Source: Echinicola rosea (GTDB taxonomy: Bacteria; Bacteroidota; Bacteroidia; Cytophagales; Cyclobacteriaceae). Taken from it: 64,000 nt of DNA. The notes under the pieces are model-generated. The model was not told where the DNA came from. It was given only the letters and a program-made list of their open reading frames with translations, and ran no database searches. The DNA lies in NCBI RefSeq assembly GCF_005281475.1, contig NZ_CP040106.1, positions 3,562,501 through 3,626,500 of the forward strand. The letters are read 5' to 3'. A program made the position numbers and the translations under genes. Below are positions 1 to 7,233 of this stretch, piece by piece; positions within the stretch are counted from its first letter, which is position 1; each line of letters begins with the position of its first letter.

Positions 1-950
1 TTCACCGTATGGTCAAAAACTCCACTTTTTCGGATATTTTTGAATTTGAAGAAGGCAAGATCAATGTGATGGGCGTGATCTTGGACCAATATTCTTCATT
101 GGTCAATAAAAGGCTTGCAGATACCCGGACCATGTCTATTTTTGAGGATGTCCGGATCATAGCTATTGTGAGGGACCAAATGACCATTATTCCTGGAGGA
201 AATACCATGCTCAGAAATAATGACCACGTTTATTTTGTGTCCAATAAGAAAGCCAGTGAATCCATTGCCCAGCTGACGGCCCAGCGTGAGATAGATATTA
301 AAAACGTAATGATCATCGGTGGCGATGATTTGGCTTTTACCTCTGCCTTGAAGCTCGAGCCCGAATATAAAGTGACGCTTATCCATAACAACAAGGAGCG
401 TTGTAAATGGCTCTCAGAGCGGTTGCATTCTACGCTGGTCATCAATGGGGATTATAAAAATATCGAACTGCTGATTGAAGAGGGCTTGGAAGAAATGCAG
501 GCGTTTTTGGCATTGACAGAGAGCTCCGAAACCAATATTATCACTAGCCTCAGTGCCAAAAACCATGGGGTATATAAGACCATCGCCCATGTGGATACAC
601 GAGAATATATCCATATTTCGCATAGTATCGGTGTGGATTCATTGATCAATAAAAAATTAGTGGCTGCCAATCAAATTGCGCGACACCTAAGAAAGGGCAA
701 AGTAGAAGCTATTTCAGGTATTTATGGTGTGGACGCTGAATTTATCCAATACGTCATTTCCAAAAACAACCGGCTTACCAAAAAGAAATTAAGAGAGCTC
801 CATTTTCCAGAAACGGCTATTGTGACTGGGGTGATTCGAGGAGATGAGGTGTTCATTCCTGATGGTGACTTTAAAATGCAGCTGAATGATAAGGCGATTG
901 TACTGGCCCTTCCATCTGCCAAGTCCAGTCTGGAGAAATTATTTAACTAG
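1..950 (+). CDS. trkA: TrkA-like potassium uptake regulatory subunit (5' end outside window)
   Basis: Cytoplasmic regulatory subunit of the Trk potassium uptake system, which binds NAD(H)/nucleotide and gates the TrkH pore. The reading frame is open from base 3, before the first ATG at 9, and lacks the first Rossmann domain, so the gene starts upstream of the window. What remains fits the C-terminal part of a two-repeat TrkA: a TrkA-C (RCK-C) segment (IPGGNTMLRNNDHVYFV), a second Rossmann/TrkA-N domain beginning VMIIGGDD with a later LTESSETNII stretch, and a final TrkA-C domain ending DKAIVLALP. The stop lies 3 bases before trkH, so the two are almost certainly one operon. Identity is firm. 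The true length cannot be judged. Confidence 0.93.
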   Translation, partial: HRMVKNSTFSDIFEFEEGKINVMGVILDQYSSLVNKRLADTRTMSIFEDVRIIAIVRDQMTIIPGGNTMLRNNDHVYFVSNKKASESIAQLTAQREIDIKNVMIIGGDDLAFTSALKLEPEYKVTLIHNNKERCKWLSERLHSTLVINGDYKNIELLIEEGLEEMQAFLALTESSETNIITSLSAKNHGVYKTIAHVDTREYIHISHSIGVDSLINKKLVAANQIARHLRKGKVEAISGIYGVDAEFIQYVISKNNRLTKKKLRELHFPETAIVTGVIRGDEVFIPDGDFKMQLNDKAIVLALPSAKSSLEKLFN

Positions 951-953
951 CAT

Positions 954-2405
954 ATGATCCATTATAAGGCGATTGCGAAAGTTATGGGAGGATTACTGAT
1001 GCTGTTGGGGTTGTTGATGCTTCCAGGTATCGGTTTTAGTTTCTACTATCAAAGCGGCGACCAGATGCCACTGATTTATTCGGCCTTCGTGTCCATGGCT
1101 ATAGGCGGATTGCTGTTTTTTTCATTTTCCAAAGAAGATCAGAATATCCGGAAGCGTGAGGGATACCTTATCGTGGCTTTAAGTTGGATTTTTATGTCCC
1201 TATTTGGGATGTTGCCTTATCTAGTGAGTGGTACACTCATCAATTTATCTGATGCGATTTTTGAGACAATATCGGGACTGACTACTACTGGCGCTTCTGT
1301 TTTGAATGATATCGAGGCATTGCCAAAGGGGATTTTGTTTTGGAGAAGCATGACCCAGTGGATAGGTGGTTTGGGAATCATTGTCCTCACGGTAGCGATT
1401 TTTCCACTCTTGGGAATAGGAGGTATAGAACTGTTTGTCGCTGAATCTCCAGGTCCTACATCAGATAAATTGCATCCCAGGATTCGGGAAACGGCCAAGC
1501 GGCTTTGGTATGTTTATGTGGGACTGACGATTCTTTGTATTGGGTTGTATTACCTGGGAGGCATGGATTTTTATGATGCCGTAAACCATGCGCTTACGAC
1601 GTTGGCGACAGGTGGGTTTTCGACCAAGAATGCCAGCATGGCCTTTTTTGATGTTCCTTTCATCCAGTATGTTGCGATTATCTTTATGTTTTTGGCAGGG
1701 ACCAACTTTACCGTGATCTATTTTGGGATAATGGGGAAGTTTGATCGGGTGTGGAAAAGTGATGAATTCAAGGCGTATGTTTTGGTGGTGGCATTGATCA
1801 TTATCGGTTTGACTATTCCTGTGTATTTTATTGGAGGATTGGAGCTAGAAAAGGCATTTAGGGATACAGCATTCCAAGTGGTGTCACTGATTACGACGAC
1901 GGGATTTGTGACGGCCGATTATACAAGCTTTGGCCATGGCCTTACCATTTTGTTCTTCCTGTTGCTCTTTGTAGGTGGTTGTGCAGGTTCGACCGCAGGA
2001 GGGATCAAGTTTATCCGCCACCTTACGTTCTTTAAAAACACCCTTTTGGAGTTTAAGCGGATCGTTCATCCCAGGGCAATTGTAACCCTCAAAATCAACA
2101 ATGAACGCGTAACGGGCAAAATCATCACGCACATCATGATTTTTTTATTGATTTACTTGATGGTGTTTGTCGTGGGAAGTGTGATGTTGTCTATTGTAGG
2201 ATATGATATGTTGACCAGTTTCGGAGCGGTAGCAACTTGTCTGGGAAATGTAGGCCCCGCGATTGGCAATGTGGGCCCTTTGGATAATTTCTCCTTCTTT
2301 GATCCATTTACCAAAGTCTTCTTATCCGCTATTATGTTGCTTGGTCGTTTGGAGCTGTTTACTATTCTGGTATTGTTTACTCCGTATTTTTGGAGGGCAA
2401 ATTAG
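954..2405 (+). CDS. trkH: TrkH-family potassium uptake membrane subunit
   Basis: Inner-membrane K+ translocating subunit that pairs with the upstream TrkA. The 483-residue protein is hydrophobic throughout and carries the four pore-loop signatures of the TrkH/KtrB superfamily: SGLTTTGASV (about residue 108), TTLATGGFST (about 215), SLITTTGFVT (about 311) and ATCLGNVGP (about 430). Each holds the selectivity-filter glycine. Length agrees with bacterial TrkH (480-485 residues). The ATG at 954 lies 3 bases after the trkA stop, which implies translational coupling. Nothing is missing or unusual. Confidence 0.96.
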   Translation: MIHYKAIAKVMGGLLMLLGLLMLPGIGFSFYYQSGDQMPLIYSAFVSMAIGGLLFFSFSKEDQNIRKREGYLIVALSWIFMSLFGMLPYLVSGTLINLSDAIFETISGLTTTGASVLNDIEALPKGILFWRSMTQWIGGLGIIVLTVAIFPLLGIGGIELFVAESPGPTSDKLHPRIRETAKRLWYVYVGLTILCIGLYYLGGMDFYDAVNHALTTLATGGFSTKNASMAFFDVPFIQYVAIIFMFLAGTNFTVIYFGIMGKFDRVWKSDEFKAYVLVVALIIIGLTIPVYFIGGLELEKAFRDTAFQVVSLITTTGFVTADYTSFGHGLTILFFLLLFVGGCAGSTAGGIKFIRHLTFFKNTLLEFKRIVHPRAIVTLKINNERVTGKIITHIMIFLLIYLMVFVVGSVMLSIVGYDMLTSFGAVATCLGNVGPAIGNVGPLDNFSFFDPFTKVFLSAIMLLGRLELFTILVLFTPYFWRAN

Positions 2406-2482
2406 TAGTAAATTGAACTTGTTTTAAAGAAAAATCCTTCTTGTATAAACACTATTTGTTAACCAAACGTATTTTTCACTCT

Positions 2483-3286
2483 ATGGAAATAGATTATCAG
2501 ATCATTTCAGTTTTTACTGATCAAAACCGCAACTTTACCGGAAATCCTGCTGCTGTGATCCTGTTGGACAAACTTCCTGCTGAAAGGGAAATGCAGGCCA
2601 TAGCCAAAGAGCTCAATCAGCCAGCTACCACCTTTTTGGTCAAGGAGCCCGGAGATGATCGATTTTCGATCAGGTGGTTTGCGCCTGATGCAGAGATTGG
2701 ACTTTGTGGACACGGAACTGCCGCGGCCACTGCTTTTTTGGGACAGCAAGAGCCTGGTAACCGGACATTCACGTTTATTTATCCTGAAGGAAAACTGGAA
2801 GGGATATTACATGCCGATCAAACTGTCTCCATCAATACGAAGTCGATTGAAGTCTTGGAAGCGCTAGAGGAGATTCCAGAACCCATCGTGGAGGGACTGG
2901 GAATCCCTTTGTTGGCCATGTATCGGACGGACAATAAATACATCATTCTGGCCAAAGACGGAGGAGATATTAAGAAAATGAATCCTGACTTTGAGCGCCT
3001 ATCGGCGTGTGACATTTTTGGTTATGCCGTTACTGCTCCGGGCGAAGATGTGGACTTTATAAGCCGCACATTCGTACCGCATACCTTGCAGAAGGAAGAT
3101 TATGCCACGGGATCTTCACACGCCATTTTGGTGCCCTTTTGGGCCAAAAGACTGGAGAAGAAGCATCTAAAGTCCTTGCAGCTTAGCAAAAGGGGCGGGG
3201 CGTTTTCGTGCGAATTGACCGATAATGGTTTGGTTTCCCTCAAAGGAGCTTTTGTGATGGAAAAAACAGGCAAGCTATCTTTTTGA
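2483..3286 (+). CDS. PhzF-family isomerase/epimerase-like protein
   Basis: Member of the PhzF phenazine-biosynthesis-like fold; most bacterial homologues have unknown substrates. I chose the ATG at 2483 (start MEIDYQIISVFTDQ) because PhzF proteins begin with this strand, giving 267 residues. An in-frame TTG at 2441 would add 14 residues that do not resemble the family. The family motifs WFAPDAEIGLCGHGTAAA (about residues 65-82) and the C-terminal GSSHAI region are present. The Ser-Glu-Thr motif holding the catalytic glutamate of PhzF reads Pro-Ala-Thr here (NQPATTF, Ala48), so the classical acid/base residue appears to be missing. The gene stands alone after trkH and ends at a strong terminator. 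Confidence 0.88.
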   Translation: MEIDYQIISVFTDQNRNFTGNPAAVILLDKLPAEREMQAIAKELNQPATTFLVKEPGDDRFSIRWFAPDAEIGLCGHGTAAATAFLGQQEPGNRTFTFIYPEGKLEGILHADQTVSINTKSIEVLEALEEIPEPIVEGLGIPLLAMYRTDNKYIILAKDGGDIKKMNPDFERLSACDIFGYAVTAPGEDVDFISRTFVPHTLQKEDYATGSSHAILVPFWAKRLEKKHLKSLQLSKRGGAFSCELTDNGLVSLKGAFVMEKTGKLSF

Positions 3287-3320
3287 AGCCTCATAGATGA
3301 GGGAGGCGGGGATTTAAAAG

Positions 3321-3354
3321 CAAAGAGCAGTAAAGGGATTACTGCTCTTTGTTT
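3321..3354. terminator. Bidirectional hairpin terminator between convergent genes
   Basis: A perfect 13-bp stem (3321-3333 with 3339-3351, arm CAAAGAGCAGTAA) around a 5-base loop sits between the PhzF gene and the oppositely oriented sugar dehydrogenase gene. The stem ends in A-rich and T-rich runs, so it could stop transcription from either side. Confidence 0.75.
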
Positions 3355-3398
3355 GGTAAGTGAATATTCCCACCCAAAAAAGCCTATAAATGCCAAAT

Positions 3399-4562
3399 TT
3401 ATGGGTTAGGGACAATTTTGACAATGCCTGTACCTTGAATGCCGACATAGATGTGGTTGTCTGGACCGATTTTTACATTTCTCATTCTTCCCGAGCCATC
3501 CATCAATTTGGTTCTTTTGGTTACCTGCTTACCTTCTAAGGTGAGCATTTCCAAGTATTGGAATTTTAGGGATCCTACGAGCAGGTTTCCTGCCCAATCG
3601 GGATAGGTTTCCTCTGGCACCAACGCAAAACCACAGGGTGCAATGGAAGGTACCCAGTAATAAAGCGGCTGTTCCATGCCTTCTCGGTTGGTTTCTTCAG
3701 TCAACATTGAATCGTCATAATTGATCCCATAGGACACTTCTGGCCACCCGAAATTGGCACCTTTCTTTACGATATTGATTTCATCTCCTCCTTGAGGGCC
3801 ATGCTCATTGACCCATATTTCATTGTAAACGGGGTGGAAGATCATTCCTTGGGGGTTCCGGTGGCCGTAGGAATAGATAGCTTTCTTGGCATTTTCATCA
3901 TTGTAAAAAGGATTGTCTTCAGGAATGGCCCCATCGTCATGTAGCCGATAGACTTTGCCGCCATCACGGGTGATGTCTTGGGGATTTACATCCCGTTCGC
4001 CCCTTTCACCTACAGAAAAATAGAGGTATCCATCGTCGTCGAAAGCCATTCTGGAACCAAAGTGTTGTCCCTTTTCTGTATTGGGGGTTGCTTTATAAAG
4101 GACCTCTTGATCTGTAAGGCTACTTCCGTCAAATTTCGCTCTCATAACAGCTGTGTGGGCGCCATCACCCTCTCCTTCCCCAGACGAATAGGTGAGATAT
4201 ATCCATCCGTTAGTGCTGTAATCGGGGTGGAGTATAATGTCCAAAAGACCACCTTGCCCTTTGGATACGACATCTGGGGTGCCGGGAATGATTTTCTTTT
4301 GGCCGTCTTTGGCGTATATCAGTTCGCCATCTTTTTCGGTAACCAATATGGCTCCGTCTGGAAGAAAAGCCATTCCCCATGGATTGTTGATGTCTTCTAC
4401 CACTGTTTCGGTGGTGTAGTTTTTTGGGTCATCTCCAATTGGAGGAGTATTTTCCATGACCTCTGGCCTTTTGTCCTGTGCGCATGAAACACTGCCCGTT
4501 AAAACCATGACAAAAATGACAAGCCGTTGGGTGAGCAAAATGTTTGTGATCGGTTTTTTCAT
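3399..4562 (-). CDS. PQQ-dependent sugar (glucose/sorbosone) dehydrogenase-like lipoprotein
   Basis: Predicted periplasmic or outer-membrane-attached six-bladed beta-propeller of the glucose/sorbosone dehydrogenase family, which oxidises aldose sugars with PQQ. The start at 4562 (MKKPITNILL) gives 387 residues with a signal peptide ending VSC, a probable lipoprotein cleavage site. A longer reading to 4700 would put 46 unlikely residues before the signal. Family signatures are seen: NPWGMAFLPDG, GGLLDIILHPDY, HFGSRMAF, YGHRNPQGM, WVNEHGPQGGDEIN and GANFGWPEVSYG. No PQQ biosynthesis gene is in the window, so the cofactor may be scavenged, or this may be a PQQ-independent relative. Monocistronic, convergent with the PhzF gene. 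Confidence 0.92.
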   Translation of the reverse strand: MKKPITNILLTQRLVIFVMVLTGSVSCAQDKRPEVMENTPPIGDDPKNYTTETVVEDINNPWGMAFLPDGAILVTEKDGELIYAKDGQKKIIPGTPDVVSKGQGGLLDIILHPDYSTNGWIYLTYSSGEGEGDGAHTAVMRAKFDGSSLTDQEVLYKATPNTEKGQHFGSRMAFDDDGYLYFSVGERGERDVNPQDITRDGGKVYRLHDDGAIPEDNPFYNDENAKKAIYSYGHRNPQGMIFHPVYNEIWVNEHGPQGGDEINIVKKGANFGWPEVSYGINYDDSMLTEETNREGMEQPLYYWVPSIAPCGFALVPEETYPDWAGNLLVGSLKFQYLEMLTLEGKQVTKRTKLMDGSGRMRNVKIGPDNHIYVGIQGTGIVKIVPNP

Positions 4563-4818
4563 TTCAATAGGTTTGTTTATAGGTTTCTTTATTTTATAAA
4601 TATAATCAATTAAATGTGGAAAAGTTTTCCAATAATGAAGATGGAGGCATAAAATACATAAGTGGTGTCCGTAGTGGCGAAAGCCTTCTTCAGCGAACAA
4701 TGAACTATTCCGACGCAGAGCGTCGAGAAATTCTTCAGATTAAAAAACTATGATCCATTTATCGTCCATACTACCATAAACTGTATCTTTAACCCAAACT
4801 TAATGCTCTGCTATACTT
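4563..4818. other. Intergenic region between divergent lipoprotein genes
   Basis: No gene seen. It must hold the promoters of both flanking genes. A small palindrome (CGACGCAGAGCGTCG, about 4711-4725) resembles short intergenic palindromic repeats of Bacteroidota, but only one copy was found here. Confidence 0.4.
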
Positions 4819-5277
4819 ATGAAAATGAAATTAGGCATATTGGTATTGTTGATTTTCACTTTTTCCTCTTGCGATGACCTTACGGATTCGCTTTATGAGG
4901 ATAGGGTCCTTACCTATGATCTTCAAACGGTCAGTACAGCGTATGGTTATACCGGTGAAGCGATCTTTAAGGAATTTTCGAATGGCTCAGGCATCGAGGT
5001 GACCATCCAGCTATACGGGGATGCTTCAGAAGACGAGTATTATTTTCCGGCGCATTTGCATTATGGAGCTTATGAAGCAGGCACTGATGCCGGTATGGCG
5101 GACATGCTGAGCAGCGTGGATATCAGGTCGCTGCGGAGTGTGACAGTTCTGGAAGGACACAGCCTATCTGATCTAATGGAAGATGACTTCCACATCAAAG
5201 TGCACTTGGCAACCTCGGGGCCAGAATACGACGTTATTTTGGTAGCGGGAAATGTCGGTAAGGCTGCTGGCTCATGA
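4819..5277 (+). CDS. Small secreted lipoprotein, CHRD-like
   Basis: A 152-residue protein with a short signal peptide and a lipobox-type cysteine (FTFSSC, Cys19), so probably an outer-membrane or periplasmic lipoprotein. The middle contains PAHLHYGAYEAG followed by an acidic region, resembling the histidine-containing strand of CHRD/SOD-like domains (often HIH..G). That resemblance is weak and no function can be assigned. The start at 4819 is the ATG that gives the signal peptide; a second ATG two codons on would also serve. It stands alone and its downstream region is entirely mobile repeats. Confidence 0.7.
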   Translation: MKMKLGILVLLIFTFSSCDDLTDSLYEDRVLTYDLQTVSTAYGYTGEAIFKEFSNGSGIEVTIQLYGDASEDEYYFPAHLHYGAYEAGTDAGMADMLSSVDIRSLRSVTVLEGHSLSDLMEDDFHIKVHLATSGPEYDVILVAGNVGKAAGS

Positions 5278-5285
5278 TCCTTGAA

Positions 5286-5460
5286 CCCGCATGATGCATT
5301 AGCCTATCTATTGCGACCTGATCCGCCGCGGCGGACAAAATCAATCGCTTCCCTGCTGTTTTCGATTTCACCATCCACCGCGGCGGATGATTCAATCTCC
5401 AAACAGCCTGATTTTCTTGTAGTTTCAGCTCTCATAACGATTCCTAATGCATAAAGCGGG
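5286..5460 (+). repeat. Family C element, copy C1
   Basis: A 175-bp repeat starting CCCGCATGATGCATTAGCC and ending CCTAATGCATAAAGCGGG, so the ends are inverted repeats. It matches C2 at both ends (GCATTAGCCTATCT, TTGCGACCTGA and TGATTTTCTTG are shared) but has a different middle with two CCGCGG-centred palindromes. Its right end abuts A1 directly with no target duplication between them. Confidence 0.75.
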
Positions 5461-5826
5461 CAATGCCGTTTGGTTAGTGTGTATCTGGAAAATACGGGTT
5501 CTACCTTTTTTCCTTGGGCAGTTATTTTTGTAGCTAAATCCCTAGGTGGTTTTCATCCCTTTACCTTTGTTACTTTTTTGCTTCTGGTCAAAAAAGTAAC
5601 CAAAAAACCCCGCCGCTGTGCAGCTATTGGCCTAAAATTAAAGGCTCCCCTCATGCAGGCAAACTCCTCATGTCTAAAGCCAAGCAGGCCTATCTAAAGC
5701 CAGGTAAACCTTCTTTAGCTGCCAACATTCTTTTTGGTCAGCCTTTCGTCAAACAAGCCTGCCTTTTTGCCCACCCGCTATTTAATTTCTTAACGCCCAA
5801 TACCTGCAAGGCGGATTCAGTTAATA

Positions 5827-5993
5827 ACCTGAGCTCGACTTAATTTTTGTATTAAAATCGTCATACGAACCCTTTTAAGGAGGATGTGGGTTGGAAAAGG
5901 GGGTGGCAACTCGCCGCGGCGAGCTGCCACGGCTTCCACCCCTCAAATCTCCTTCTAAGCCTCGCAGTGACGATTTTAAAATCGAACTGAGGT
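5827..5993 (+). repeat. Family B MITE-like element, copy B1, inserted in A1
   Basis: A 167-bp element with terminal inverted repeats ACCTGAGCTCGACTT / AATCGAACTGAGGT, flanked by the 5-bp duplication taata (5822-5826 and 5994-5998). The uninterrupted site is seen in A4 near 16240-16250 (cagttaataagtccc), which proves insertion. The centre is a GC-rich palindrome (CTCGCCGCGGCGAG) inside a GTGGCA/TGCCAC stem. Confidence 0.88.
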
Positions 5994-6149
5994 TAATAAG
6001 TCCCAAAAAGGTATCGCTTCCTTATTACGGTCCTTGGTATGCCTGTTTTCCAGCCGATGGTGGAGGCCGTTAAGAAAGTGAGTTGGCTCGCGTCGTGGAA
6101 CAGTGAGCCCCACTCACTTTTAGGTGGTAGCCATCGGGTGGAAATTAAA

Positions 6150-6316
6150 CCCGGAATATGCATTAGCCTATCTGTTGCGACCTGAAACTGCTTCAAAATC
6201 AGTCGTTTCACTTTAGTTTGGAGGCATTAGCGTAGCGGTGCTACGCTAATGCCTCCAAACTAACTGATTTTCTTGCACTTTCAGCTCTCACTACGATTCC
6301 CAACGCATAATCCGGG
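6150..6316 (+). repeat. Family C MITE-like element, copy C2, inserted in A1
   Basis: A 167-bp element with ends CCCGGAATATGC / GCATAATCCGGG, flanked by the duplication ttaaa (6145-6149, 6317-6321). The empty site (gaaattaaaatggg) is present in both A3 and A4. Its middle is a perfect 24-bp inverted repeat (6213-6236 with 6240-6263) around a 3-base loop. Confidence 0.88.
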
Positions 6317-6558
6317 TTAAAATGGGTGAGGGATCCACGTCGCAGGGGAAATCCATGTTCCATTTTAAAAGGCATACCACCGGCCTGGATTTTTTTCTTT
6401 CTTTTTTCATCAATGGAAAAAAGGAAAAGGATAAAATCCACCAGGATGATCAGGTTTCCCCAGCCAAAGTCAATCAAAAAAGACTTTTAGGTATATGAAA
6501 AGAAGGAAATCCCCATAACTAAACGACATTGATAATGCGGGTTGAAAAGCCCATAAAA

Positions 6559-6590
6559 TAGCCCTGGATTCCAGTCGGAAAACAGGGCTT
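6559..6590 (-). terminator. Probable terminator of the TonB receptor/lipoprotein operon
   Basis: On the minus strand, a 7-bp stem (AGCCCTG/CAGGGCT) is followed by a short T-rich run (ATTTTAT), just downstream of the lipoprotein gene ending at 6612. The stem is short and the loop long, so this is moderate support only. Confidence 0.45.
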
Positions 6591-6611
6591 TGCATAAATG
6601 TTCAAGGCGTT

Positions 6612-7214
6612 TTATAGGATTACGTCAAAGTCAATATCCAGATCGCTTTCTCCTCCAGCCTGCACAAAATTTTCCCAACTTGGGTTATTCGCGCCTTCAA
6701 AATCCTTGTCCAAATCATGACGTAATACGAGGTTCAACATACCGGTAGTACTGCCTGCATTTTCATCAACGGTAATATAGCCTCGAAGTCCGATAGGATT
6801 TCCATCTTCGTCTTCATCGTCATACATATATTCCAGAAAGCCGTTTTCGCCTAAGAAAGCACTCCCCACGAAGAAAAACTGGTGATGGTCTCCTTCTTCT
6901 TCGATTTCTTCGGTAACATCTTCATTGGCAATTCCATTAAAGGCAGTAATCTCTACTAAGTATCTTTTACCAGCTTCCAAGCCATCGATGTCGTCGATGA
7001 CTACATTTCCTCCCAATCCTATACCTTCGTCAGAAGAGGCGTTATATTCCATGGCAGTTCCAATTACCCCATCGTTTCCGTCCACCTCTGTAAAGGTAAG
7101 GGAGACGTCAGTGATCACTTCTTGATCTAGCTCTGGTACAGGATCATCCTTGCTACAAGATAGCAACGTTGCTGATGCGATGGCCAGCAGGACCAATGCT
7201 GAAAGTTTTTTCAT
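6612..7214 (-). CDS. Small lipoprotein partnered with a TonB-dependent receptor
   Basis: Start chosen at 7214 (MKKLSALVLLAIASATLLSC), which gives 200 residues with a clear lipoprotein signal peptide (Cys20). An ATG at 7223 is an alternative. The mature protein is acidic, has an EEEGDHHQFFFVG stretch, and ends in an Asp-rich tail. It resembles a class of short Bacteroidota lipoproteins encoded beside ZnuD-like TonB receptors. Only 19 bases separate it from the receptor stop, so the two are co-transcribed. A role in metal handling at the outer membrane is inferred from the partner; the protein itself shows no known domain. Confidence 0.78.
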   Translation of the reverse strand: MKKLSALVLLAIASATLLSCSKDDPVPELDQEVITDVSLTFTEVDGNDGVIGTAMEYNASSDEGIGLGGNVVIDDIDGLEAGKRYLVEITAFNGIANEDVTEEIEEEGDHHQFFFVGSAFLGENGFLEYMYDDEDEDGNPIGLRGYITVDENAGSTTGMLNLVLRHDLDKDFEGANNPSWENFVQAGGESDLDIDFDVIL

Positions 7215-7233
7215 GTTGATCATAGTATTTTGT

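Larger units (their letters stand above)
5461..6541 (+). repeat. Family A element, copy A1 (interrupted)
   Basis: Left end ATGCCGTTTGGTTAG at 5463, right end ACTAAACGACAT (6518-6529) followed by TGATAATGCGGG. It contains the family hallmark hairpin GTTACTTTTTTG...CAAAAAAGTAAC (5569-5600) and the long right half shared with A3 and A4. The left terminus expected from A2 (CCCGCATT) is replaced by the end of C1. B1 and C2 are inserted in it; without them it is about 730 bp, close to A4. Confidence 0.8.
5281..6546. mobile_element. Composite repeat C1+A1 with nested B1 and C2, flanked by 5-bp target duplication
   Basis: The whole gap between 5277 and 6612 is mobile-repeat sequence. A C-family copy (5286-5460) is fused to an A-family copy that runs to the GCGGG end at 6541. 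The outer flanks are the same 5 bases, ttgaa (5281-5285 and 6542-6546), so the composite behaves as one insertion. A1 is itself interrupted by B1 (5827-5993) and C2 (6150-6316), each with its own target duplication. The short reading frames inside shift frame between A copies and are not genes. Confidence 0.75.

Noticed and set aside
5470..5697. Open frames of 75-100 codons inside the A elements (also 9673-9909, 13522-13782, 15910-16215, 24585-24845)
   Set aside because: They look alike because the DNA is repeated, but small indels move the frame between copies, and there is no start signal or domain. They are non-coding.
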